The notes below the pieces were generated by a model. It did not search any database, had not been told where the DNA came from, and saw only the letters and a list, made by a program, of their open reading frames with translations. The translations under genes were made by a program, and so were the position numbers. DNA of 39,792 bases, taken from Planktothrix tepida PCC 9214 (lineage in GTDB: Bacteria > Cyanobacteriota > Cyanobacteriia > Cyanobacteriales > Microcoleaceae). Where the stretch lies: the NCBI RefSeq assembly GCF_900009145.1, contig NZ_LN889802.1, positions 570,278 to 610,069 of the forward strand. Direction: 5' to 3'. Of the stretch, positions 1-8,332 are shown one piece after another; within the stretch, counting starts at the first letter, position 1, and the number at the start of each line of letters is the position of its first letter.

Positions 1-1095
1 TCACTGACTCAGGATAATGTCCCGTATATTCTTTAAAAGCCTCTATTTGTGTTTTTAAATCACAGGATTCGTTAAAATTATCCCAACTAATCCGGTCAAG
101 AAATACATATTCATCCAGACAACTCGCCGACAATTTGGCTCCAAATTCTACTGAAGTTCCGGCTTTTCCTCGGACAATTGGACGAATATGGGGTTGGCTC
201 AAACTAACGATTCTGTCCGAAATACTCTGTTTGTTATTCTCATACATCCATTGCTGTTGGCGGTAAACTTCTGATATTACTAATAAACTCTTATACTCTC
301 TGTTATTCAAGCCATCCAGCCTGCCTCTATTGGCGATAATTTGGTCTATATGTCCTAAGTTTCGTTTAATATATTGCAGTTGCTTTTTAACTGCTTTTCG
401 TCTTTTCTGTCGGGAAGGTCGGCGTTGTTTGGCTACTTCTAGGTAGTCTTTTCTGGCTTTTTTTCGATAAGTTCTGGGTTTTTTCTCGGATTTATCCTGA
501 CGACTTCTATGCAAACTATCAAGGATTTTTTCTGTTTGTTCTCGGGCTTTATTTAAAATTTTTAAGTCGGTCGGATACGTGATATCCGCAGGCGCACAAG
601 TCGCATCTGCTATTAATTTTCCTCGGTTTTTCCTGTGACTTCCTTCTTCAGCTTCTGATGGATTTTCGGTGACTGGCTCGTTACTCGCCTCTCGCATTCT
701 CTTGACCATTACCCGATTGACTTTATTGACTAGATTCACATTGATTCTCGTCCGAAAGTGTACTAACATTGACGCATCAAATGGTGCCTCGTTCCTGTAC
801 TCTGACAACCCAATAAAATACTGCAAGTAAGGATTTTCTTTGATTTGTTCTACTGTCTCTCTATCACTTATCCCTAATTTTTCTTTGATGATTAAGGCTC
901 CTAATGCCATCCTAAATGTTTTGGCCGGTGCTCCCATCACGGATGAAAATAATTCTGCATATTCCACTTCAAATTCTGGTACATAGGTATCCATTGCGCC
1001 ATGATTACCCAGCGATTCTCTTCTGAGAGTTTTCCCTCAAATGGCAGTTTGAACTCCTCTGCTGGTGTCTTTGGTTGTTCGTCTTTACGGTACAT
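1..1095 (-). pseudogene. IS1182-type transposase, 5' part, frameshifted and cut by window edge
   Basis: Read from 1095 leftward, an ATG with an AGGAG Shine-Dalgarno about 9 nt upstream starts a protein beginning MYRKDEQPKTPAEEF and reaching ENRWVIMAQWIP. The family-like sequence then continues in a different frame (VPEFEVEYAELFSSVMGAP...) near position 985-1000. That frame stays open to base 1. The content (LGALIIKEKLGISDRETVEQ, then APFDASMLVHFR, then GKLIADATCAPADITYP, then an Arg/Lys-rich stretch) is that of the DUF772-containing IS1182/IS5-like transposases. Both frames are open together over roughly 936-1010, so one frameshift joins them. The C-terminal catalytic part lies outside the window. 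The original frame ends soon after the shift, so the copy is probably inactive unless the shift is a sequencing error or a programmed event. Confidence 0.8.
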
Positions 1096-1208
1096 TTTCC
1101 CCGACTCCTGCAAGGTTTTTGCGCTATTTTACACCCATTCCTTGCACCGGATTCATTTTTTCTTGTCTTCTCCTCCCCCTGTTCTGGCTTTTCCCCTTTT
1201 TTCAGCAA

Positions 1209-1447
1209 GCCCTAATTAAAAGCTTTTGCTCATATTGGCAAGAACAACGGCAAATTCTCCCACAGTGGTTTCATCGCCAAGAATTCCAACTTTCTACCGA
1301 TAACAGTAATGGGTTGGTTTGATTCCAGAGTTTGCGGTTAACTCCCCATCTTCACTTAGAGATAAATTCACTACAGGACTTGATCCCGAGCCAATAACAG
1401 CCCTGACCCTGCAACAATCCCAGGAGAATTGGGAATCATTAAAATAA
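1209..1447 (+). pseudogene. coding remnant upstream of the transposase
   Basis: Two adjoining plus-strand frames read like one protein interrupted by a frameshift. One runs ...SYWQEQRQILPQWFHRQEF... to NSNGLV and stops at about 1320. The next frame reads GLIPEFAVNSPSSLRDKF and ends ...QQSQENWESLK at the TAA at 1445-1447. Neither piece has a convincing start. It lies directly beside the insertion sequence, which suggests the 3' end of a gene disrupted by the element. I do not recognise the family, and the remnant could be chance open frame. Confidence 0.3.
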
Positions 1448-1502
1448 ACGATTAGACCGCCAACAATTAACGCTCTAATAGTAAGAAGTTTCAGCTTAGG
1501 GA

Positions 1503-2261
1503 TTAGCCACTTCCGGTCTTCACGCGAATTGGTGGATATTTGCCATTGAGTCTGGCGGTGCGAACGGTTTCCGCTTTCAGAATTTCTAAATTGAGACGAT
1601 AGCCAACATTACGAACCGTTTGGATTAAATTCGGTTGGCGGGGGTCAGTTTCTACTTTTTTCCGTAACGACAGAACATGAGTGTCAATCGTGCGGGGATT
1701 ATCAATAGAATCTGGCCATGCTCGTCGCAATAGTTCTGAACGACTCAACGGTTCTCCGCAAGCTTGTGCGAGAACATAAAGCAGACTGTATTCTTGGGGC
1801 GTGAGTTCAATTAATTGACTGTGTAAACGAACTCGACGTTGTACCAAGTCAATTTTGAGCGCTCCATAATCCAAGGTTGTTGGCGGAACAATCGTGCGAC
1901 TACGCCGTATCAAGGATTCTGTCCTCGCCAAAAACTCCTGCATTCCAAAGGGTTTTGCTAAATAGTCGTCAGCACCCGCTCTCAAGCCTCGGACAATATC
2001 CGATTCCGTTGTGCGAGCCGACAACATCAGAATTAACGATTGTCGTTGCTGCTGAAGCCATTGGCAAAATTCCAAACTATTCCCCTCTGGCAGTTCAGCA
2101 TCCAAAATCACTAAATTGGGTTGATGAGCATAGAAGATATCCCTTCCATTATGCAAATCAGCAGCTTGATAAACCAAGTAACCAACGTGCTGTAAATGCC
2201 AACCCAAGAGTGATCGTAAATGCGGGTTTCCTTCAATAATTGAAATACAAGCAGATCCCAC
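1503..2261 (-). CDS. nblR: OmpR/PhoB-type response regulator, NblR-like
   Basis: This is a 252-residue two-domain response regulator. The receiver domain (about residues 4-120) keeps the phosphoacceptor Asp in LVILDAELPEG, the Ser/Thr in LMLSARTTES and the Lys in DDYLAKPF. The usual acidic pair near the N-terminus is altered: SIIEGNPHLR stands where VVDDExxxR is expected. The C-terminal winged helix (about 128-225) has LTPQEYSLLYVLAQACGEP, TIDTHVLSLRKKVE and IQTVRNVGYRLN. These resemble NblR, the cyanobacterial regulator of phycobilisome degradation and stress survival, which is reported to work as an atypical regulator. The start is GTG, with AAGGAAG about 9 nt upstream. The NblR name is a sequence impression; membership of the OmpR family is secure. 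Confidence 0.85.
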   Translation of the reverse strand: MGSACISIIEGNPHLRSLLGWHLQHVGYLVYQAADLHNGRDIFYAHQPNLVILDAELPEGNSLEFCQWLQQQRQSLILMLSARTTESDIVRGLRAGADDYLAKPFGMQEFLARTESLIRRSRTIVPPTTLDYGALKIDLVQRRVRLHSQLIELTPQEYSLLYVLAQACGEPLSRSELLRRAWPDSIDNPRTIDTHVLSLRKKVETDPRQPNLIQTVRNVGYRLNLEILKAETVRTARLNGKYPPIRVKTGSG

Positions 2262-2578
2262 GGATACGAGCTTCCTTCTTCAATATTGACTTCCAGGGTA
2301 ACAGGGTAATCTTTCTGATTTTGTAGCTCCTGTTACTCTGCAATCAGCTTATTCCGTCAAAAGTATAAAAGTAAGAAAAGGAAGTCCGGGTGATGGGGAG
2401 AAGAAGTTAAGATAAAGGGAGTTAACATAGAGATAGACAAGTCACTGTCCCTTTAGTCCTTTCTAACCTCCCTAGTCAGTGTCGGACTTGCCCAATGATT
2501 AAACTCTTAATAAAATGACCGGATGGCGAACCCATCCTTGTTGAATCTAGTAGTCACTACTCAAACCCCATTAAAACT
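2262..2578. other. divergent intergenic region
   Basis: This 317-bp space separates the minus-strand regulator from the plus-strand DUF6761 gene, so it should hold both promoters. I see no RNA gene or credible ORF. A short hairpin (GGATGG, loop CGAAC, CCATCC) sits at 2521-2537, about 40 nt before the DUF6761 start. Confidence 0.4.
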
Positions 2579-2827
2579 ATGCTTCAGGACACACTCACCA
2601 TTCGCCATTATCAAAAACTCACCGACGCCCTTGTCGAGATGTGGAATCGAGGTTATCGCTATGATGATCTCAGGTTATATTTGGACGGTTATTTGGCAGC
2701 ACTCAGACACACTAATACTTTAGAACCCTATTTAATTAGTCGTTTGGAGGAAGAAGCAACCCGATACATTTACGATCCCTCAAATTTTGAAATGCCGATG
2801 CCTCAACCTCAAGTAGACTATTATTAG
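2579..2827 (+). CDS. DUF6761 family protein
   Basis: A small acidic protein of 82 residues that starts MLQDTLTIRHYQKLTDALVE and continues MWNRGYRYDDLRLYLDGYLA, then LEPYLISRLEEEATRYIYDP. This matches a strongly conserved cyanobacterial family of unknown function (DUF6761). It is predicted to be mostly helical, with no signal peptide or membrane segment, and has a Pro-rich, Tyr-ending tail (MPQPQVDYY). It stands alone, divergent from the NblR-like gene and followed by a repeat region. Length and start agree with the family as I remember it. Confidence 0.8.
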   Translation: MLQDTLTIRHYQKLTDALVEMWNRGYRYDDLRLYLDGYLAALRHTNTLEPYLISRLEEEATRYIYDPSNFEMPMPQPQVDYY

Positions 2828-2865
2828 GAAGGCTATCAGCAAAGGGTTTGGGAAGGGGAGATAGA

Positions 2866-2972
2866 GAGAGCAGGAAAAGAAGAGGAGCAGGGGGAGAACA
2901 GGAGCGGGAGGGGAAATTATTAACTTTCAACTTCGCACTCCGCACTTCGCACTCCGTACTTCGCACTTCGCA
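2866..2972 (+). repeat. composite intergenic repeat: purine tract plus CTTCGCA/CTCCGCA heptamers
   Basis: A G/A-rich tract (GAGGAGCAGGGGGAGAA, then GGAGCGGGAGGGG) is followed by AAATTATTAAC. Six tandem heptamers alternating CTTCGCA and CTCCGCA/CTCCGTA follow at 2931-2972. The same order of parts appears in inverted orientation at about 3787-3920, on the other side of the grxD-bolA pair. Confidence 0.85.
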
Positions 2973-3007
2973 CTCCAACACCCCACACCCAACACCCCAC
3001 AACAATC

Positions 3008-3331
3008 TTATGAAGCTAGAGCGACTTCTAGCAGCTGCTGTAATTCACCTTTTTGATAAAGTTCAATCATCACATCGGAACCCCCAACAAATTCACCATT
3101 GATATAAACTTGGGGAATAGTAGGCCAGCTAGAATATTCTTTAATCCCTTGGCGAATTTCATAATCTTCTAAAACATCACAGGTTTCAAAAGGAACGCCT
3201 AAACTATTTAAAATCTGCACAACATTATTAGAAAAACCGCACATAGGCATGAGCTTTGTCCCCTTCATAAAGACAAAGACTTTGTTTTTCTTGATGAGAT
3301 TTTCAATTTTTTCTGTTACTTCTGGAGTCAT
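3008..3331 (-). CDS. grxD: monothiol glutaredoxin, Grx4/GrxD type
   Basis: A 107-residue monothiol glutaredoxin that binds and transfers [2Fe-2S] clusters, usually as a homodimer or with BolA. The active-site CGFS motif has its Cys at residue 31, preceded by VFMKGTKLMPM. The glutathione-binding stretch WPTIPQVYINGEFVGGSD follows. The frame is open 45 codons further upstream to 3466, but the family length and the start MTPEVTEKIENLI favour the ATG at 3331. bolA ends 142 nt upstream on the same strand, so the two are probably cotranscribed. Confidence 0.93.
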   Translation of the reverse strand: MTPEVTEKIENLIKKNKVFVFMKGTKLMPMCGFSNNVVQILNSLGVPFETCDVLEDYEIRQGIKEYSSWPTIPQVYINGEFVGGSDVMIELYQKGELQQLLEVALAS

Positions 3332-3473
3332 GGTTCTTTCGAGAATTAATAAAATCAAATGAGTTGGATTGAGATCAGAAAATAGAGACGCAAAACGATT
3401 GCACATTCTCCGATTTGAGTTTAACCTATTTTTGAGAATTTGAGCATTAATCTCTGCCCAAACCAAATCAAAA

Positions 3474-3731
3474 TTAAGCTACTTCGCTGTTTTTTTGCCA
3501 TTCTTGAGGGGTATAGGTCTTTAATGCTAAGGCATGAATAGCTTCTGTTGCCATTGCTTCTTTAACAGCCTTATAAACCATTTGGTGTTGTTTGACTAAC
3601 GTTTTACCCTCAAATTCAGCAGACACCACAATTGCTTGTAAATGGTCGCCTCCTCCCAAATCTTGAACTTGAACCAACGCATCCGGCAATTCCGACTTAA
3701 TCATTGCTTCAACTTGATTGAGTGTAATCAT
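3474..3731 (-). CDS. bolA: BolA family protein
   Basis: An 85-residue BolA-like protein. The KH-like fold signature is visible: [22 protein letters not shown], the [12 protein letters not shown] helix, and the conserved His of [14 protein letters not shown] near residue 66, which ligates the shared [2Fe-2S] cluster in Grx-BolA complexes. It lies immediately upstream of the monothiol glutaredoxin on the same strand, the classic partner arrangement. The ATG at 3731 starts [18 protein letters not shown], as expected for the family. The likely role is iron-sulfur or iron sensing together with GrxD. Confidence 0.93.
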   Translation of the reverse strand: MITLNQVEAMIKSELPDALVQVQDLGGGDHLQAIVVSAEFEGKTLVKQHQMVYKAVKEAMATEAIHALALKTYTPQEWQKNSEVA

Positions 3732-3786
3732 CTCTATTCCTGAACGATAGTGTTTAAATATTTTAGATGTTGACTGTTTGGTTACA

Positions 3787-3920
3787 GAGTGCGGAGTGTA
3801 GAGTGCGGAGTGCGGAGTGCGGAGTACGGAGTGTAGAGTGCGGAGTGCGAAGTTAGACGTTAATAATTTCCTCTCCCGCTCCTCTTCTCCCCCTGCTCCC
3901 CTTCTCCCCCTGCTCCTCCT
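3787..3920 (-). repeat. inverted copy of the composite heptamer/purine-tract repeat
   Basis: Nine tandem heptamers (GAGTGCG with variants GAGTGTA and GAGTACG) at 3787-3849 are followed by a spacer containing GTTAATAATTTCC and a C/T-rich tract. The reverse complement has the same order of parts as the repeat at 2866-2972, with long identical stretches around GGAAATTATTAAC. Together the copies form an imperfect inverted repeat of roughly 100 bp bracketing grxD and bolA. Confidence 0.85.
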
Positions 3921-3941
3921 CTTCCCCTGCTCCCCTTACCA

Positions 3942-4610
3942 CTATGGTGCAGCAGAAGTAGGTTGGGTTTCTGCGTTACCTGTGCGGGGAAAGGGATCAG
4001 TTACAAATCCTAATTCGAGTAACTGTTGATATGCTTTTTTCCCTAAATCTCTCGTGGGTGCTTGGGATCGGATAATCTGAATTAATAGGGGAACAGCGAG
4101 TTCTGGTTGATTTTTAGCTCGGTGTAATAATGCTAATTGATAGGTGGCGGTATCGCGCATTTGTGCTGTTTCACGAGCCGCATTCCGATGACTGTCTGCA
4201 ATGCGGTTATCAACACCCGAAAAACTGGTCGCTAACTGTTGATAAAAATTGGATAATTGGTTAAAAACTTGACGCGCTTCCTGAAGTTTTTTTTCGGCTT
4301 CAGCGTAATTTTCACTGGAAACAGCAGTATCAGCTTCTTGCATTAACCGTTTCCCGCCCTCAATACTTAAAAAACTACTATCCAAGGACAAAGGACGAAT
4401 ATCATTAGGATTAAGCGGCACCGGCTCACCCGATGGCGGCGCAACCTCCGTTTCTGTGCCATCCCTCAACTGTACATCCCCTGGTGAAAGGGTGGGAGAA
4501 GATTCTTGAGCATTAACACCGAGCGGGACTAAGACACCCCAAGCCATCATCAAAGGGATAGATAGGTAGGCTGTACGTTGAAGGAAGCTAACAGTTCCAG
4601 AGGATACCAT
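3942..4610 (-). CDS. secreted helical (TPR-like) conserved protein
   Basis: A 222-residue protein with an N-terminal signal peptide (hydrophobic LSIPLMMAWGVLVPLGVNA, likely cleaved before QESS). A Pro/Ser-rich linker follows to about residue 75, then a helical region rich in Ala, Gln and Glu (LMQEADTAVSSENYAEAEKK, LQEARQVFNQLSNFYQQLA, QLALLHRAKNQPELAVPLLI) that resembles TPR-type repeats. The C-terminus is low complexity (ETQPTSAAP). It is probably periplasmic or lumenal. The ATG at 4610 starts a canonical signal peptide, so the start is convincing. No enzymatic motif is visible; helical repeats suggest a binding or scaffold role, but this is inference. Confidence 0.75.
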   Translation of the reverse strand: MVSSGTVSFLQRTAYLSIPLMMAWGVLVPLGVNAQESSPTLSPGDVQLRDGTETEVAPPSGEPVPLNPNDIRPLSLDSSFLSIEGGKRLMQEADTAVSSENYAEAEKKLQEARQVFNQLSNFYQQLATSFSGVDNRIADSHRNAARETAQMRDTATYQLALLHRAKNQPELAVPLLIQIIRSQAPTRDLGKKAYQQLLELGFVTDPFPRTGNAETQPTSAAP

Positions 4611-4847
4611 GACTCAATTGCGCGAACGCGATAAAAAAAAACATTAAACTTCATGGATCTTATCATTGATCTTGACCAATCCCATACTGTGTCAGTAACC
4701 TCATCCCAGCTTTACCGAGACAGGTTATATTTTTTTTGGGGGGTGGGGAGCCAGGATTTTATTTGTTTTCTGCCAAACCGTCCAGAATAGATAGATCTAC
4801 ATTATGAATGTGAATTTAAACCTTTGAGGAGAAAGGATAGATTAAAT

Positions 4848-6968
4848 ATGACATCACCAGTTAACTCATCTAATGCTTCGCAACAAAACTATCAAGGAAT
4901 TGGCGTCCCTGACGAGAGTATCAGTAATGTTTTGCAACGGGGTGGAGAGGAATTAATTCTGCATAAAGTTCCTGATCGCTTTACGGTCAGATTATCTCCC
5001 AGTACCTCTGGAATGAAAGATTTACCACAGCCACCGATTCCAATGCAACACGCCAATAGTGTTCCTCCAGCCTTAGAGGAAGTTACAGTGGCTCCCAATC
5101 AATTGGATGAGGCGATGGCATTAGCCCGGAATTCCGAGTATATTGACTTTGCCAGTCATGTTTACCAACTGGATAACGATCCCACCTCAGTGATTTATTT
5201 AACTAATCAACTGACCATTCAGTTTCAAGAAGAAGTTGATGCTTCAACACGAGAGTCTATTACTTCAGAACTAGGATTAAAAGAGTTAAAACCGATAGAA
5301 GGGATACCGAATGGTTTTGTTTATGAAATCACAACTCAAGCTCAAGACAATCCTTTAAAAATTGCCAATCGTTTAACTCGAAATACTCAGGTTTTATTGG
5401 CTGAACCGAATATTGTGATTAGAAGTCAGCCCCATTATGTTCCCCGTGATTCCCTGTACAGTAAGCAATGGTATTTACATTGTAATGAAGGTAATCAAAT
5501 GGCAGCAGGTTGCCATATTTCGGCTGAACAAGCTTGGGATATTACCAGAGGAGTTCGTTCTATTGTTGTGGCAATTAGCGATGATTCTGTTGATATTAAT
5601 CACCCGGATTTTCAAGGGGTTGGTAAAATTGTTGCGCCTTTGGATTTAAAGGGTCGAGATAGTTTACCCCTTCCCGAAGCTCCAACGGATAATCACGGAA
5701 CCGCTTGTGCAGGGGTGGCTGTAGCGGAAGAAAACGGCCAAGGAATTGTTGGGGTAGCACCCGGTTGTGCTTTAATGCCGATTCGGACAACAGGGTTTTT
5801 AGATGATGAATCCGTTGAACAAATTTTTAACTGGGCGATTGATAAAGGAGCTTCTGTTATTTCCTGTAGTTGGGGGGCGAGTGCCATTTATTTTCCTTTA
5901 TCAGTTCGTCAAAAAGCTGTTATTAATAAAGCTGCAACTAAAGGTCGTCAGGGTAAAGGTTGTGTAATTATTTTTGCGGCGGGAAATGCGAATCGTCCCG
6001 TTAATGGAATACTCGATGAATCCGGCTGGCCTAATGATATTATTAAGGGTCGGGTTAAATGGTTATCTGGTTTTGCAGTTCATCCTGATGTCATTGCGGT
6101 TTCTGCTTCTAATAGTCTGGGTAAAAAATCGGCTTATAGTAACTGGGGAACCGGGGTTTGTGTCTGCGCTCCCAGTAATAATGCGCCACCCGGAATGTGG
6201 TTACAAGAAACCGGATATATTGGTACTCCTCCGGTTTTGAAAGGAACGTTACCTGGATTAGGGGTATTTACGACTGACCGCATGGGAGCCGCCGGTTATG
6301 ATCAATCGGATTTTACACCCTATTTCGGTGGAACCTCTAGTGCGACTCCGGTTGTGGCTGGGGTTGCAGCTTTAGTGTTATCTGCTAATCCGAATTTAAC
6401 AGCCCAAGAAGTCCGACGAATTCTTGAACAAAGTTCAGATAAAATTGTGGATTCTGATCCTGATCCTCAGTTAGGAATTCGCATGGGAAATTATGATAAA
6501 AATGGCTATTCTCAATGGTTTGGCTATGGCAAAGTCAATGCGTTTAAAGCGGTACAAATGGCACAAAATAAACGCATGGTTCAGCAACAAATTTCTCGCA
6601 ATATTTCCAAAGAAAATAGTCAAAGTCTAGCTATTCCTGATAATAATCCGAATGGTCTGATTAGTTCAATTGCGATTACAGAAACCAGTCCTATTCAAGA
6701 TATTCAGGTAACAGTTGAAATTGAACATAGTTTCTTAGGAGATCTTGAAGTTTGGTTAGTTGCACCCAATGGGGATAAAGTCTTACTTCAAAATCGAACT
6801 TTAGGGGTTAAAACTCAATTAAAAACCACCTACACCTTACAAAACACACTTTATTTAAGACAGTTTCTCAATCTTCCAGCCGAAGGGAATTGGCAGTTAA
6901 GGGTGATTGATGCTGTTGCTGAAAATACGGGAACTCTCAAATATTGGAAACTGGATTTAGGGTTGTAA
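4848..6968 (+). CDS. S8 subtilisin-like serine protease with C-terminal P-domain
   Basis: A 706-residue S8 peptidase. Residues 1 to about 190 look like a propeptide, including a fervidolysin/Inh-like part (YLTNQLTIQFQEEVDASTRE). The catalytic triad is Asp245 (VVAISDDSVDINHPDF), His283 (DNHGTACAGVAVAEENG) and Ser497 (GGTSSATPVVAGVAAL), with the oxyanion Asn in IIFAAGNAN. From about residue 595 a proprotein-convertase P-domain follows (TVEIEHSFLGDLEVWLVAPN, NWQLRVIDAVAENTGTLKYW). No signal peptide is obvious. The start is the ATG at 4848 with AGGAGAAAGG about 11 nt upstream; an in-frame TTG at 4824 overlaps that Shine-Dalgarno and is unlikely. Such calcium-dependent proteases are common in filamentous cyanobacteria. 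The target is unknown. Confidence 0.92.
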   Translation: MTSPVNSSNASQQNYQGIGVPDESISNVLQRGGEELILHKVPDRFTVRLSPSTSGMKDLPQPPIPMQHANSVPPALEEVTVAPNQLDEAMALARNSEYIDFASHVYQLDNDPTSVIYLTNQLTIQFQEEVDASTRESITSELGLKELKPIEGIPNGFVYEITTQAQDNPLKIANRLTRNTQVLLAEPNIVIRSQPHYVPRDSLYSKQWYLHCNEGNQMAAGCHISAEQAWDITRGVRSIVVAISDDSVDINHPDFQGVGKIVAPLDLKGRDSLPLPEAPTDNHGTACAGVAVAEENGQGIVGVAPGCALMPIRTTGFLDDESVEQIFNWAIDKGASVISCSWGASAIYFPLSVRQKAVINKAATKGRQGKGCVIIFAAGNANRPVNGILDESGWPNDIIKGRVKWLSGFAVHPDVIAVSASNSLGKKSAYSNWGTGVCVCAPSNNAPPGMWLQETGYIGTPPVLKGTLPGLGVFTTDRMGAAGYDQSDFTPYFGGTSSATPVVAGVAALVLSANPNLTAQEVRRILEQSSDKIVDSDPDPQLGIRMGNYDKNGYSQWFGYGKVNAFKAVQMAQNKRMVQQQISRNISKENSQSLAIPDNNPNGLISSIAITETSPIQDIQVTVEIEHSFLGDLEVWLVAPNGDKVLLQNRTLGVKTQLKTTYTLQNTLYLRQFLNLPAEGNWQLRVIDAVAENTGTLKYWKLDLGL

Positions 6969-6975
6969 TTTATAA

Positions 6976-7037
6976 AAACCGGGTTTTTGATTTTATCTAG
7001 GGGTGGAAATTCAACGTTTGATCAAGCAACCCGGTTT
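6976..7037. repeat. inverted repeat AAACCGGGTT / AACCCGGTTT
   Basis: Perfect 10-bp arms at 6976-6985 and 7028-7037 enclose 42 bp just after the protease stop codon. There is no T-run directly behind the second arm, so a simple terminator is not clear. A second small hairpin (AACCCT at 7137, AGGGTT at 7150, then CCTTTTT) lies before the next gene. The rest of the 294-bp space shows nothing else. Confidence 0.5.
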
Positions 7038-7262
7038 CTAATTAAGGCTTACCGAAGTTGAATCACCTCTCAAGGAACGGAATATTACTCCGGTTGAGAT
7101 GGGCTAATGGTCAACGGATCTCTTAAAATTGCCAACAACCCTTGATTCTAGGGTTCCTTTTTGGCACAATAGAGCATCCAGTTGAGGATAGATGATGAAC
7201 CAACCTTCACCTATCCTCACCTCTGTAACTTCTGCCCTCAAGCAGTAACACCCAGTTCCCTA

Positions 7263-8159
7263 ATGACTCCCCGCGAAAAAGCTCTTTTTTTCTTCCAATT
7301 GGCAACATTATTTAACTCCGGCTTAACGGTACAGCAGAGCTTAACTTTGGTGGGGAAAGAAAGCTATCCTCAATTAAGCCGTTATCTCAATAAAATGATA
7401 GCAGCAACAGGAAGAGGGGCTGATTTAGCCTCCGCCTTAGCCTTAGCATCCCGATATTTTGACCGTTGGACAATTGGTTTGATCCAACTGGGAGAATCCC
7501 AGGGGATGTTACCGGAAATTTGCTATCGAATTGCTGAGATTGAGGAACAACAAGCTCGTCATCAACAACTGTATCAATCTGTCACCCTTGCTGCTATTAC
7601 TACAGCTATCAGTATTGCCCTGTTGGTACTCACTTTATGTTATTTATCGGGTTTATCGGGTCAGGGGTGGTTTTTCGTGTTGGGAATTTTAGCGGTGATT
7701 GGATTGGCGATTCCTAAAATTGTGCCTCGTTTACCCTTGGTGAAAAAAATTGCCACAGCCCGGATGATGTTGTATTTGGGAGAATTAAAATTACCCCTGA
7801 GTTGTGGAATGTCGTTGTTAGCCGCATTGGAATTAATTCGCGCTCATATTCCGAAATCGGAAATGAAAGCTACTATTACCATTGCATTAGGTCAAATACC
7901 TGCCGAAAAAACCTTGAGTCAAAGCTTAGAAGGGCGTTTACCTGCGGTGGCTTTGCAAATGATCCGCACCGGAGAAGCGACGGGAAGATTAGATTTAGCC
8001 TTACAAAAACTCACAAATTACTATGAAGAGGAACTTGAACAAACCTTACGTCGTCTACAGAGTCTTCTCGTTCCTGCCACAATTATTATTGCGGGTACAG
8101 TTGTCTTGCTATTAGCACTACAATCTCTAAAATCCCTATTAATTCTGTTACCCAGTTAA
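7263..8159 (+). CDS. type II secretion system F / PilC-like membrane protein
   Basis: A 298-residue GspF-family protein. Two T2SF modules are visible. The first is LALFFF-like at the N-terminus (MTPREKALFFFQLATLFNSG, then FDRWTIGLIQLGESQGMLPE). The second has MMLYLGELKLPLSCGMSLLA and ALQMIRTGEATGRLDLALQK. Membrane segments are predicted near residues 118-160 and at the C-terminus (IIIAGTVVLLLALQSLKSLL). It is shorter than a full PilC/GspF (about 400 residues). The frame is open upstream to a TTG at 7182, but the ATG at 7263 begins where the domain begins. No pilus or secretion genes adjoin it, so it is an isolated GspF homologue whose partner ATPase is not evident here. Confidence 0.8.
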   Translation: MTPREKALFFFQLATLFNSGLTVQQSLTLVGKESYPQLSRYLNKMIAATGRGADLASALALASRYFDRWTIGLIQLGESQGMLPEICYRIAEIEEQQARHQQLYQSVTLAAITTAISIALLVLTLCYLSGLSGQGWFFVLGILAVIGLAIPKIVPRLPLVKKIATARMMLYLGELKLPLSCGMSLLAALELIRAHIPKSEMKATITIALGQIPAEKTLSQSLEGRLPAVALQMIRTGEATGRLDLALQKLTNYYEEELEQTLRRLQSLLVPATIIIAGTVVLLLALQSLKSLLILLPS

Positions 8160-8332
8160 TGTCGGCTCTATAGCCCACACCCTAAACCTTACACGCTATG
8201 CTTTAGACCCTACACCCGACAATTTATTCCCTACTCTTCTAAAAAATTGGACTTTACTCTTGTGAAACTTGGCAACACCATTTAAGCTGTTAAGTCAAAA
8301 CACACTGATTTTTTTGCAATTATCAGTTGATA

